DNA of 64,000 nt from CAZAPG01 sp964486935 (lineage in GTDB: Bacteria > Chloroflexota > Anaerolineae > 4572-78 > J111): NCBI GenBank assembly GCA_964486935.1, contig CAZAPG010000013.1:1-64000 (forward strand), read 5' to 3'. The position numbers were made by a program, and so were the translations under genes. Below are positions 9,721-17,877 of this stretch, piece by piece. The first letter of the stretch is position 1; each line of letters begins with the position of its first letter. Under the pieces are notes generated by a model that was not told where the DNA came from, did not search any database, and saw only the letters and a list, made by a program, of their open reading frames with translations.

Positions 9721-11232
9721 ATGACTAACTTCAAAAAGGTTCTGATTGCCAACCGGGGCGAAATTGCGGTACGTATCATCCGGGCCTGCCAGGAGTTGGG
9801 GATTAGCGCCGTGGCAGTTTATTCCGAGGCCGACGCCGGGGCGCGGCACCGACTGCTGGCCGACGAGGCCGTTTTTATTGGCTCACCCCAGCCGGCCCAC
9901 TCCTATCTCAATATTGACCGTGTGGTTGAAGCAGCCCGTCAAACCGGCTGCGACGCGGTTCATCCGGGTTACGGCTTTTTGGCCGAAAATGCGGGTTTTG
10001 CCGAGGCCGTGCAATCTGCCGGGTTGATTTTTATTGGCCCCGGCGTCGAGGCCATCCGGCTGATGGGGTCTAAAACCGAGGCCCGCGCGGCCATGCAGGC
10101 CGCGGGCGTGCCGGTGACGCCCGGCTACCAGGCCAGCAATAACAACGCCGACCTGCTGGCCGCGGCTGAATCCATTGGCTACCCGCTGCTGGTCAAGGCC
10201 GCAGCCGGGGGCGGAGGCAAGGGGATGCGGCGGGTGGAATCGGCCAAAACCTTGCCCGACGCGCTGCAATCCGCCCGGCGCGAGGCGCAGAACGCCTTTG
10301 GCGATAATCGGGTTTATCTGGAAAAATATCTGGTCGGGCCGCGCCACATTGAGTTTCAGATTTTTGGCGACAGCCAGGGCAACCTGCTGCATCTGTTTGA
10401 GCGCGAGTGCTCGGTGCAGCGGCGGCATCAAAAGATTATCGAGGAGTCGCCCTCGCCGTTTTTGGACGAGGACCTGCGCCAAAAAATGGGCGCGGCGGCG
10501 GTAGCGGCGGCGCGGGCGGTCAATTATATAAATGCCGGCACGGTTGAGTTTTTGGTAGACGCTGAACGCAATTTCTATTTTTTGGAGATGAACACCCGCT
10601 TGCAGGTAGAGCACCCGGTCACAGAATTGGTGACGGGTATTGATCTGGTCAAGCTGCAACTGCGGGTGGCGGCAGGCCAGCCGCTGCCCTTTAGCCAGAA
10701 CGACTTGTGGCAGCGCGGCCATGCCATCGAGTGCCGCCTTTATGCTGAAGACCCCGCCAATAATTTTTTGCCCGATACCGGCCCGCTGCTGCGGCTGGTT
10801 GAGCCGGCCGGCCCCGGCATCCGGGTTGATTCTGGCGTGGCCGAGGGCGATGACATTACGCTGCATTACGACCCGCTGCTGGCCAAGTTGATTGTGCTGG
10901 GCGAGAGTCGCGCTGACGCCATCCAGAAAATGGGGCAGGCGCTGCGCCGGTATGTAGTGTTGGGCGTTGCCACGAATCTTTTGTTTTTGCAACAGGTTAT
11001 CGGCCATCCGGCGTTTGGGCGGGGCGAAACGACCACCCATTTTATTGAGCAGCATTTTGCCGGCTGGCAGCCTGATGTCGAATCTCCGCCGGATTTGGTT
11101 TTTGCGGCGGCAGCGCTGGCGGAGATGCTGGAAGCAAAACAAGGCGCGGAGGGGCGAGAGAGCAAGGGCGCAGGGGATGGCGATTCGTACAGTCCGTGGG
11201 AGCAGTTGCGCGGCTTTAGAATTGGCGGATAA
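9721..11232 (+). CDS. Biotin carboxylase subunit of the acyl-CoA carboxylase
   Basis: 503 aa. It carboxylates biotin using ATP and bicarbonate. Seen: KVLIANRGEIAVRI at the N terminus, the Gly-rich ATP-grasp loop KAAAGGGGKGMR, FERECSVQRRHQKIIEE and EMNTRLQVEHPVTE. It ends at PWEQLRGFRIGG, exactly where MCC alpha subunits pass from the BC domain to the BT domain. The BT and biotin domains are the next gene, so the usual ~660-aa alpha subunit is split. No Shine-Dalgarno is visible; the start lies inside a GTGACCAATAACAAGTGACCAATGAC word repeat. The last ~30 residues before the PWEQ tail are low-complexity and charged. Confidence 0.92.
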   Translation: MTNFKKVLIANRGEIAVRIIRACQELGISAVAVYSEADAGARHRLLADEAVFIGSPQPAHSYLNIDRVVEAARQTGCDAVHPGYGFLAENAGFAEAVQSAGLIFIGPGVEAIRLMGSKTEARAAMQAAGVPVTPGYQASNNNADLLAAAESIGYPLLVKAAAGGGGKGMRRVESAKTLPDALQSARREAQNAFGDNRVYLEKYLVGPRHIEFQIFGDSQGNLLHLFERECSVQRRHQKIIEESPSPFLDEDLRQKMGAAAVAAARAVNYINAGTVEFLVDAERNFYFLEMNTRLQVEHPVTELVTGIDLVKLQLRVAAGQPLPFSQNDLWQRGHAIECRLYAEDPANNFLPDTGPLLRLVEPAGPGIRVDSGVAEGDDITLHYDPLLAKLIVLGESRADAIQKMGQALRRYVVLGVATNLLFLQQVIGHPAFGRGETTTHFIEQHFAGWQPDVESPPDLVFAAAALAEMLEAKQGAEGRESKGAGDGDSYSPWEQLRGFRIGG

Positions 11233-11263
11233 AAACCACTTGCCAAAAAGCGATGTTTGAGTT

Positions 11264-11770
11264 ATGAAAACCGAGTATCAATACCGGATTGGAAACGAAA
11301 TCAAACGGGTCTCCATTGAGGGTAACGGAGCGCGATTTAGAGTGACCATTAACGGCGCAAGTTTTGATATTGCCGTTGACTTGTTTGGGCCGGGCCAGTT
11401 GAATCTTGATCTGAATGGCAAACAAACGCAGATTTTTACAGCCCGCAACGGTACGCGGCAATATGTGGCTTTGGCCGGCCAAACCTGGGTGCTGGAGCAG
11501 GTCGACATGGCCCGGCCACGCTCAGGGGCAGCCACAACGCCCGGATTAGGGCTGGATAGCCTGTCGGCCAGTATGCCGGGGGTGGTGCTGGAAGTGCTGG
11601 TAGCTGAAAATGACCCCGTGGAGCGGGGTCAAACGCTGGTGTTGTTAGAGGCAATGAAAATGGAACTGCGCGTAACCGCGCCGCACGCGGGCCGGGTGCA
11701 AAAGGTGCATTGCACGGCGGGTGCAGTTGTGGAGCGCGGCCAACTGCTGGTAGAAATTGCCGCCGATTGA
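11264..11770 (+). CDS. BT domain plus biotin carboxyl carrier domain
   Basis: 168 aa. The C-terminal ~70 residues are a biotinyl domain with the biotinylation motif EAMKMEL (Lys ~132). The N-terminal ~85 residues resemble the beta-rich BT linker domain that binds the MCC alpha subunit to beta. It is the second half of a split MCC alpha, 31 bp after the biotin carboxylase gene. It converges with the gene at 11777, whose stop is only 6 bp away, with no terminator obvious in the gap. Confidence 0.9.
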   Translation: MKTEYQYRIGNEIKRVSIEGNGARFRVTINGASFDIAVDLFGPGQLNLDLNGKQTQIFTARNGTRQYVALAGQTWVLEQVDMARPRSGAATTPGLGLDSLSASMPGVVLEVLVAENDPVERGQTLVLLEAMKMELRVTAPHAGRVQKVHCTAGAVVERGQLLVEIAAD

Positions 11771-11776
11771 GCCGCT

Positions 11777-12265
11777 TCAGCCGTTTTGATTACCTTTTTG
11801 GCGGGCCAGTTGACTGGCCTGAGCCGGCCAGTCGGCGAAGTTAGCCATATGCCAGCCCCGCTCTTCCATAAGACGCTGTAGAAAATTCAAATCGACGGCG
11901 GCTAATTGCTCAAATGTGTAAATTCCATGCTCGTTGAGTATTTGCTGAATTTTGGGGCCAATTCCGTTAATCCGTTTCAGGTTATCGGGGCTGGCTGGCG
12001 GGGTTGAAGTTGGCGCAGCCGGCGTTGCAGGCTGGGTAGTTGTCAGCCGGACAGGTTCTGGAGGGGTTGCCGGTTTAGGGTGTCTGGCTGTGGCATCCTG
12101 TTCCTCTTCGCGCAAGGTCCAGATAACGCCAATGGCAATCACTATCAGGGCAATTACAATCCACCACCACCATGGAATTTGAGTGAAGGTTTCTTGTTGT
12201 TGAGCCTGTGTTTCATTATATGTTGCAGCCAAAATAGAAACTCCTGAATTTAACAGCCAATGCAT
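11777..12265 (-). CDS. Membrane-anchored helix-hairpin-helix protein
   Basis: 162 aa from the ATG at 12265, chosen because GAGGG lies 9 bp upstream; a TTG extension to 12292 is weaker. One hydrophobic segment (~25-45, IPWWWWIVIALIVIAIGVI) anchors it. A Pro/Thr/Ala linker then leads to a C-terminal helix-hairpin-helix of the RINGIGPKIQQIL type (~110-160). Such HhH domains bind nucleic acid non-specifically or mediate protein contacts, and many small bacterial membrane proteins carry one; the function is unknown. It follows the channel gene on the same strand but a hairpin terminator lies between them. Confidence 0.7.
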   Translation of the reverse strand: MHWLLNSGVSILAATYNETQAQQQETFTQIPWWWWIVIALIVIAIGVIWTLREEEQDATARHPKPATPPEPVRLTTTQPATPAAPTSTPPASPDNLKRINGIGPKIQQILNEHGIYTFEQLAAVDLNFLQRLMEERGWHMANFADWPAQASQLARQKGNQNG

Positions 12266-12298
12266 AGTAAATATCCCTCTCCCGTTGAACAAAACCGA

Positions 12299-12334
12299 AA
12301 CTCCTGGTTACCCGCCAGCGGATAACCAGGAGTT
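12299..12334 (-). terminator. Terminator after the channel-like gene
   Basis: On the minus strand AACTCCTGGTTA pairs with TAACCAGGAGTT around a small GC-rich inner stem, followed by TCGGTTTTGTT. It lies just after the stop of the 12350 gene. Confidence 0.75.
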
Positions 12335-12349
12335 GTTGTTATGGTCAGG

Positions 12350-13849
12350 TTACTTCTGGTCAGAAGAGCGCATTTGAGAAAGCAGCGATTCGACCTCGCG
12401 GGCGGCGATATCGCGCGAACCAAGGCCAAAGGCCAGGGCCACGGCAATAGCTACCGCGCCCAAAAGCAGGCCAAACGCCAGATTCACAATATCGTTGGCA
12501 ATGCCCATTTGCCGCAGGCCCATGGCTACCGTCAGAATGATGATAGCAATTCGGGCGACCTGCGCCAGCAAATTAGCATTGGCTCCGGCTGTGCTAAGAA
12601 TGAGGGTTCGGGCTACATTGGCCAGGTACAAACCAATACCAAGCACAATGATACCCACCAGAATTTGGCCGGCAAAGCTTAGAAAATTAGCCACCAGTTC
12701 GGCCAAAATGGTAAAGCCCAGCAAGTCGGCGGCTTCAACCGTGGCAAAAAGCATTAACGCCACCAAAACCACGTAGCCTACCACCTCGGAGGGCGTGCGC
12801 TGGCCTGCCTGCGCCTGGCCGCCCAACCCGATGAGCGAGAGGACCCGGTTAAAGCCAATGGTGGAGAGCAGGGTTGTTACCAAACCGGCTACCAGCCGGG
12901 CAATGAAGTAGGTAATACCTAAAATAATCATTGCTCCAAAAATGGCCGGAATGGCGTTGAGCAGGGTGGTCAGCATATTGGTGGCCGGCCCGGAAATGGC
13001 CTCGATTTGGAGGGCCTGTAACCCGGCAATCAACACGGGGATTAGCACCAGGACATAGACCACGGTGCCGATTACGGTAGATAACGCCTGACCGCCGGTA
13101 GCGGTACTCACCCCAAAGCGTTCGCCAAGGTTATCGGTACCCACCGCAGCCAGAAAGTTGGTAACAATCTGGCGGATAATTCGGGCCAGGAACCAGCCAA
13201 TCAGCAAAATAATGGCCGCGCCAAATACATTGGGCAGGTATCCCAACAAGTCGTTGAGCATGGTTTGGATGGGTTGCAGGAGTCCCTGCAAATTAAGCGC
13301 GTCCAGAATGTTGGGCAAGAAAAGCAGCCAGATAAACCAGTAGACAATGGTAGCCAGGGTTTCGCTCATAGGCGGACGGCCTTCTTGCTGAACCCCTACC
13401 TGCTGCGTGAGTTTATCATCCAGTTTGGAAGCTGCCAATGCTTTAGAAACTATAAAGCGCAACAGCGAGGCCAGAACCCAGGCAATCAGCGCCAGTAAAC
13501 CGGCCGCCAGCAGGTTTGGCCCAAAGGCAAAAATACCTTCAAGCAGACGACTGAGCGGCTCGGTGACAATTGTCAACCGGAGGGCCTGGAATACGGCAAT
13601 TAGCACAAACACCATAATGATGTAGTAAATTATTTTACCAATGACTGCCTCCAGATTCACTTTGGATGGGTCCATGCCCATTTTGGAAGCTAATTGGTTA
13701 TCAATGGATGTTTTTTCCAGGGCTTTGCGCACGGTAGCGGAGATAAGCAGAGCTAATATCCAACCGCCAATCAAAATCAAGACGGCTCCGCCAAAATTAA
13801 GCAGATAACCTCCAAATGTACCGGCTAGTTCATTAATAAATTGTTGCAT
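12350..13849 (-). CDS. Mechanosensitive ion channel family protein (CmpX/conserved TM helix repeats)
   Basis: 499 aa, strongly hydrophobic, with about ten membrane segments arranged as repeats. Each unit has a pattern like ILLIGWFLARIIRQIVTNFLA followed by a polar LGERFGV-type stretch and a second helix. This is the 'conserved TM helix' repeat found in mechanosensitive channel relatives and in CmpX. I do not see the full cytoplasmic MscS beta domain, so gating function is uncertain. A role in envelope stress or osmotic response is inferred from family only. Upstream lies a perfect Shine-Dalgarno followed by a tiny ORF (13886-13921). Confidence 0.75.
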   Translation of the reverse strand: MQQFINELAGTFGGYLLNFGGAVLILIGGWILALLISATVRKALEKTSIDNQLASKMGMDPSKVNLEAVIGKIIYYIIMVFVLIAVFQALRLTIVTEPLSRLLEGIFAFGPNLLAAGLLALIAWVLASLLRFIVSKALAASKLDDKLTQQVGVQQEGRPPMSETLATIVYWFIWLLFLPNILDALNLQGLLQPIQTMLNDLLGYLPNVFGAAIILLIGWFLARIIRQIVTNFLAAVGTDNLGERFGVSTATGGQALSTVIGTVVYVLVLIPVLIAGLQALQIEAISGPATNMLTTLLNAIPAIFGAMIILGITYFIARLVAGLVTTLLSTIGFNRVLSLIGLGGQAQAGQRTPSEVVGYVVLVALMLFATVEAADLLGFTILAELVANFLSFAGQILVGIIVLGIGLYLANVARTLILSTAGANANLLAQVARIAIIILTVAMGLRQMGIANDIVNLAFGLLLGAVAIAVALAFGLGSRDIAAREVESLLSQMRSSDQK

Positions 13850-13885
13850 TGTTTGGTTTCCCCCTTTACGTAAGGTTGTTAAAAA

Positions 13886-13921
13886 TTATTGGCCTGAACT
13901 TTCCACTTTTTTGATTAACAC
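13886..13921 (-). CDS. Possible 11-codon leader ORF
   Basis: A GTG start with AAGGAGGTGA 8 bp upstream encodes MLIKKVESSGQ and stops 36 bp before the channel gene. The same Shine-Dalgarno could instead serve ATG-TGT-TAA. The ribosome binding site is much stronger than those of most genes in this window. A leader-peptide role is inference. Confidence 0.3.
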   Translation of the reverse strand: MLIKKVESSGQ

Positions 13922-14256
13922 ATTGGTGTCACCTCCTTTAAGTCGGTTGCTTCTTTCTGTTATGGTTCAGGTATGTGGAAACATTTGGAAAGCAATTAGT
14001 GCCCTCTGCTTTTCGCCACATTTTGAGCCTTTGTCTGCGGCATGGTGCGTATTAAGCCTGCCTTAACACAATACGGAAGGCATCCTTTGAAAAGTTGTGG
14101 CGAAAAGCTGATAATATTAACGGCTTTAATAATTTATAACACATAATCGTTACAAACTATATTAAGCCCTAAAAGGTGGAACAGAGGCGGCGTCTATATT
14201 TTATCAATATTTTGACAAGAAATCAAATAATAACTCTATCAAATCTGAACAAAAAT

Positions 14257-14282
14257 AAAAAGCGCCAATTGTGGCGCTTTTT
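14257..14282. terminator. Bidirectional hairpin terminator
   Basis: AAAAAGCGCC/GGCGCTTTTT with a 6-nt loop, A-rich on one side and T-rich on the other. It lies immediately after the tRNA-Arg(TCG) gene on the minus strand. Confidence 0.85.
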
Positions 14283-14290
14283 AAATAAAA

Positions 14291-14364
14291 TACCTCCGGC
14301 AGGACTCGAACCTGCAACACCTAGTTCCGAAGACTAGTGCTCTATCCACTTGAGCTACGGAGGC
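14291..14364 (-). tRNA. tRNA-Arg(TCG)
   Basis: A complete cloverleaf with acceptor GCCTCCG/CGGAGGT (G1:U72 wobble). The anticodon loop CUUCGGA gives anticodon UCG for CGA/CGG codons, and A20 is present. CCA is not encoded. Together with tRNA-Arg(GCG) at 643 it covers the CGN box without inosine. Confidence 0.93.
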
Positions 14365-14435
14365 TAAATTATCATAATGCATGATATTATATTTTTCTCT
14401 ACATTGATGTCAATTTCTTTAATGATGGGGGGTCT

Positions 14436-14452
14436 GTCCCAAAATTTGGGAC
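14436..14452. repeat. 17-nt palindrome GTCCCAAAATTTGGGAC
   Basis: A perfect dyad (GTCCCAAA-A-TTTGGGAC) next to the stop of the 14457 gene. It is not followed by a T-tract in either direction, so it is more likely a repeat-type or binding site than a terminator. Confidence 0.45.
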
Positions 14453-14456
14453 GCAC

Positions 14457-14819
14457 CTAATGATGGATCGCTACAAGATTTTTTTGAATCAGCAGGCCAT
14501 GAGCGCGCCGGGCCACCGATTGGTCGGGTGCGGCGGCCAGCAATTCGTCTAACGTTTTGCCGGTAACAGCCCAATTAGGGCCTTTTTCCATATAAGTGTG
14601 CAGCAAATAACCGCCCGGGCATTCAAAAATATCAAAACATTGAACCCGTTTGGCAAAACCGTGCCCCTCAATAATCCGGTGTCCCTCGAAGGCAACTTGA
14701 TTATCGTCAATTTGGGTAATCTTACTGACTTTTTCAATGGCGCGTTTGATTTGCTCGGCGGTGTCGGTTTGCAAAACAATTAACCCCCTGGCATGTCGAG
14801 CAGCTTCAATTTTGTCCAT
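14457..14819 (-). CDS. Small protein of unknown function
   Basis: 120 aa, soluble and mixed alpha/beta, with no recognised domain. It has a central beta-rich part (FEGHRIIEGHGFAKRVQCFDIFECPGG) followed by YLLHTYMEKGPNWAVTGKTLDELL. Two cysteines at ~60 and ~68 are not in a metal-binding pattern. The ATG at 14819 is reasonable. It follows the 154-aa membrane protein on the same strand by 50 bp and may share its transcript. Confidence 0.6.
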   Translation of the reverse strand: MDKIEAARHARGLIVLQTDTAEQIKRAIEKVSKITQIDDNQVAFEGHRIIEGHGFAKRVQCFDIFECPGGYLLHTYMEKGPNWAVTGKTLDELLAAAPDQSVARRAHGLLIQKNLVAIHH

Positions 14820-14868
14820 TGGCAGGCGTCCTCTTTTTCAAAAGATTTTCAAAGCAACCTGGCTTTTG

Positions 14869-15333
14869 CTACGATGATGCTCCAGACAGCGCCCTGGGGT
14901 TATGCCGCTGAAACCAGGCAATGCTGCCCAGCGCCCCCAACCCTATTATAAGCGCCAAATTAAACACGCTACAAAAAGAATTGAGGGTGAGCGTTGTTTG
15001 CCAGTATTCGTTGCTGCTGGTAATGACCGCTTGAGATAGCCCCAACTCGCGGATGAGTCTGGGTAACTGGTCTGAGTTTGTTACCAAAATACCGTTCACC
15101 ACGGTAGCCAGCATTTGGCCTATTACCACGCCCAGGCCGGTAATTACCCCGGCTACAATTCCCCGGCTCACGCTGGCTTCGGCGCGCAGGGGTTTATCAA
15201 ACCACCCGGCAATATACCCCACGCTAAAGCCCAACAGCGGCGTAAAACAGAGCGTACATAAAGGTGACAGGAGCGTTAAACTCATAATATAAATAAAACC
15301 AAAGGTGGCGCCAATTACACCCGCTTTAACCAT
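14869..15333 (-). CDS. Small membrane protein of unknown function
   Basis: 154 aa from the ATG at 15333; the longer frame to 15411 would overlap pyruvate kinase and is less likely. Four hydrophobic segments are visible: near the start, at GFSVGYIAGWF, at IVAGVITGLGVVIGQMLATVV, and near the C terminus (LALIIGLGALGSIAW). There are few charges apart from the loops. No family is recognised. It lies 10 bp downstream of pyruvate kinase on the same strand, so it is probably co-transcribed. Confidence 0.6.
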   Translation of the reverse strand: MVKAGVIGATFGFIYIMSLTLLSPLCTLCFTPLLGFSVGYIAGWFDKPLRAEASVSRGIVAGVITGLGVVIGQMLATVVNGILVTNSDQLPRLIRELGLSQAVITSSNEYWQTTLTLNSFCSVFNLALIIGLGALGSIAWFQRHNPRALSGASS

Positions 15334-15343
15334 ATTCCTGTAA

Positions 15344-16810
15344 TTATCCAGCCGAGAAATCTTCTGGAACTTCCTCAATTTTGAGCATATTGGTTCGGCC
15401 GGCTGTGCCATAGGGCGTACCGGCGGTAATTACAATAATATCGCCGGGGCCGGCTACCCGGCAATTGAGGGCTTGCTCAAAAGCCAGCTTGACCATATGG
15501 TCTGTGCCTTCAATTTGTTCTACCAATGCGCTTTCAACCCCCCAGGTCAGGGCCAGCCGCCGCCGAGAGGTTTGAAAGGATGACATGGCCAGCACCGGAA
15601 TATGAGGCCGGTGGCAGGCCACCCGGCGCGCCGTAGCGCCGGTTGTGGTATGCATCATAATCGCCCGCGCCAAGAGCGATTTGGCCGCAATGTGGCTCAC
15701 ATAGGCCACACTGGCATCAATGCCCCCCGGCGGCGGCAGTTCTGGCGGGCCGGCCAGTTCGCCGCTCATCCAGGCTCGCTCGGTGTGGATGGCAATAGAC
15801 GACATCATGGCCACGGTTTCATCGGGGTATTTGCCAATAGCCGTTTCGCCAGAAAGCATCAACGCATCGGTGCCATCCAAAATAGCGTTAGCCACGTCGG
15901 TGGCTTCGGCGCGGGTGGGCTTGTGGCTATTCTCCATTGACTCTAACATTTGAGTGGCCGTAATTACGGGAATCGCTGTCCGGCGGCAGGCGGCAATAAT
16001 CCGCTTTTGGGCAATGGGCACATCTTGAATGCTCATTTCCAGGGCTAAATCACCACGGGCGACCATTACCCCGTAAGCCTCTTTGACAATATTCTCAATA
16101 TCATCCAGGGCATTCTGACGCTCAATTTTGGCAATAACGGGAATATCGGCCCCTTTTGAGGCCAGATAGGCATTAAGCTGGCGTACATCATCAACCGATT
16201 GCACAAAAGAGAGGGCTAAAAAATCAAATTTTTGTTTTATAGCAAACTCAATATCGCCAAAATCTTTTTCGGTGATAGAAGGCAGACTGACTCGCCGGCC
16301 CGGCAAATTGATGCCCCGCCGGCTTGATAGCTCATCTCCCTGAGTTACCCGGCCTAACACGTCGCCATTACTTTTTATCTCTTCAACTTCAAGCTCAATG
16401 TTGCCGTCATCCAGCAAAATTAAACTGCCTGCTTCAACATCTTGCGCCAATTTTTTAAAGCTAACCGACACCCGCTGGCTGTTACCCATAACCTCTTTGG
16501 GGGTTAGCCAAATTTTTTGGCCTTCCTGCAATCTAATCGAGCCGCCTTCAATTTCGCCAACCCTAATTCTTGGCCCGCGCAAGTCGCCCAAAATGGCAAT
16601 GGGCACATTCATCTCATCGCCCAATTGGCGAACCAGTTTAACCAGCGAGGTCAACTCGCGTTGCTGGCCGTGAGAAAAATTAATTCGCACCACGTCCAGG
16701 CCGGCCAAAATCATTCGGCGCAGTACTGGCTCCTGGCAACTGGCGGGCCCCAGCGTGGCTACAATTTTTGTTCGTTTTTGGGGCCGGGTATCCGTAATTT
16801 TAATCGACAC
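15344..16810 (-). CDS. pyk: Pyruvate kinase
   Basis: 488 aa. It converts phosphoenolpyruvate and ADP to pyruvate and ATP, the last step of glycolysis. Seen: KIVATLGPAS, RINFSHG, DLRGPRIRVGE, the catalytic-lysine region PVIAKIERQNALDDIE, MVARGDLALE, and the phosphate-binding MLSGETAIGKYP. The C-terminal domain keeps AIMMHTTTGATARRVA. There is no extra PEP-utiliser-like domain. The start is GTG with AGGAGA upstream, supported by a promoter at 16853-16881. Confidence 0.96.
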   Translation of the reverse strand: MSIKITDTRPQKRTKIVATLGPASCQEPVLRRMILAGLDVVRINFSHGQQRELTSLVKLVRQLGDEMNVPIAILGDLRGPRIRVGEIEGGSIRLQEGQKIWLTPKEVMGNSQRVSVSFKKLAQDVEAGSLILLDDGNIELEVEEIKSNGDVLGRVTQGDELSSRRGINLPGRRVSLPSITEKDFGDIEFAIKQKFDFLALSFVQSVDDVRQLNAYLASKGADIPVIAKIERQNALDDIENIVKEAYGVMVARGDLALEMSIQDVPIAQKRIIAACRRTAIPVITATQMLESMENSHKPTRAEATDVANAILDGTDALMLSGETAIGKYPDETVAMMSSIAIHTERAWMSGELAGPPELPPPGGIDASVAYVSHIAAKSLLARAIMMHTTTGATARRVACHRPHIPVLAMSSFQTSRRRLALTWGVESALVEQIEGTDHMVKLAFEQALNCRVAGPGDIIVITAGTPYGTAGRTNMLKIEEVPEDFSAG

Positions 16811-16852
16811 CTCAGTCTCCTATTCTGTTTATAAGCCGGGAATACTGGGCTA

Positions 16853-16881
16853 ATAATAGCACTAACCCTAACTAAGCGCAA
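16853..16881 (-). promoter_or_regulatory. Promoter of pyruvate kinase
   Basis: On the minus strand TTGCGC (16876-16881), a 17-bp spacer and TATTAT (16853-16858). It is back to back with the plus-strand promoter at 16914. Confidence 0.6.
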
Positions 16882-16913
16882 CGCTCTTACGGGGTGATGA
16901 TAACCTTTGCTCA

Positions 16914-16942
16914 TTGACGCGCTTTAATTTCTATGCTAGAGT
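16914..16942 (+). promoter_or_regulatory. Promoter of the 16984 lipoprotein gene
   Basis: TTGACG (16914-16919), a 17-bp spacer and TAGAGT (16937-16942). The predicted start near 16949 excludes the upstream ATG at 16933 and supports the ATG at 16984. Confidence 0.55.
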
Positions 16943-16983
16943 TACCGCTGTTTAGATTGACTCCACAAAAACGTAACCCGGTT

Positions 16984-17781
16984 ATGAAAAGTATCTTACC
17001 CAAAATATCAAACCTCAAATCAACGCCCAGGTTTTGGGTTTTTTGCGCGTTGATAGTTACCACGCTGGCCTGCGCAACCAACGGGCCTGTAGCGCGGGTC
17101 TCAAACGCCCGGCCCACCCGAACCCCACTGCCTACCTTTACCAACACTCCGCTTCCACCCACAGCCACGCCCTTGCCCACCAGCACCGATACACCCATCC
17201 CAACTAATACGCCAGATATTCCCCCCACCCCCACCTTTACCGATACGCCCCTGCCGCCGACGGATACCCCCGTACCCACCAACACGCCGGTACCGCCTAC
17301 TCTCCCGCCGCCACCACCGCCTACCGCTACACCCGTACCTCCTACTCCAACCCCGGTTCCCGTGGCTAATTCGCCGGTGCAGCAGCCCACTGTGGCAGTT
17401 AACACGCCAATTCCCGTATCGCCGGCCGGTAGATACAAGCCGGTTCAAATTGAAAAGAAAGCCAACTGCGCCCACATTGGCGTGCTTGGGGCCGTAAGGC
17501 TAGGCCCCGATGATGATGACGACCCGGTAGCCAATGTTACCATTGAGGTAACTGGCGACACCGATGGCTACCGAGGCCCCTATTACGGCACCACCGCCTC
17601 AGACGGCAAATATACCATTGTTATTGGCGAATTCAAGCAGGTAAAAGACCTGGAATTCAAGGCCGAAGTTTACGGCGCAGATACCGATAATGAGCCGGAA
17701 TGGTCAGTTACCGATAACTGCCACGATGACAACTCGGTGCAAATTGTGGAGATTGACTGGGTATACGATGAAGACGACTAA
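16984..17781 (+). CDS. Secreted lipoprotein with Thr/Pro linker and Cna-B-like C-terminal domain
   Basis: 265 aa from the ATG at 16984. A signal segment (FWVFCALIVTTLAC) ends in a plausible lipobox Cys. Residues ~45-135 are a low-complexity linker of TPLP/TNTP/PPTATP units. The C-terminal ~110 residues look like a small beta-sandwich (carboxypeptidase regulatory or Cna-B type): VANVTIEVTGDTDG, a TTASDGKYTIVIG strand-turn motif, and an acidic C terminus. The likely role is a surface-exposed domain on a stalk; the ligand is unknown. The antisense frame over the linker is a shadow. Confidence 0.7.
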   Translation: MKSILPKISNLKSTPRFWVFCALIVTTLACATNGPVARVSNARPTRTPLPTFTNTPLPPTATPLPTSTDTPIPTNTPDIPPTPTFTDTPLPPTDTPVPTNTPVPPTLPPPPPPTATPVPPTPTPVPVANSPVQQPTVAVNTPIPVSPAGRYKPVQIEKKANCAHIGVLGAVRLGPDDDDDPVANVTIEVTGDTDGYRGPYYGTTASDGKYTIVIGEFKQVKDLEFKAEVYGADTDNEPEWSVTDNCHDDNSVQIVEIDWVYDEDD

Positions 17782-17877
17782 AATGAAAACAAACTGAGCA
17801 GGTCACGTTTTTAAGTCGGCCCGGTTTGTCTAAAAGCTGTAACCTGTTTTGATTTATTTTTTATATAAGGAGTTTTT

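Larger units (their letters stand above)
13850..14290. other. Gene-free leader region of the channel gene with tiny ORF and inverted repeat
   Basis: A 440-bp gap. On the minus strand AAAGGAGGT (13931-13939) precedes ATG-TGT-TAA and an overlapping GTG-started 11-codon ORF at 13886-13921. A perfect 13-bp inverted repeat GCTTTTCGCCACA (14008-14020 and 14096-14108) encloses a second, weaker one. The 14110-14250 part is AT-rich with no signal I can name. No longer gene is seen. Confidence 0.5.

Noticed and set aside
9883..11142. 419-codon antisense ORF over the biotin carboxylase gene
   Set aside because: Shadow frame of a strongly matched enzyme; no recognisable motif.
17100..17400. Periodic ACNCC repeats read as a possible repeat array
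   Set aside because: They encode the Thr/Pro stalk of the lipoprotein; spacing is irregular and not CRISPR-like.
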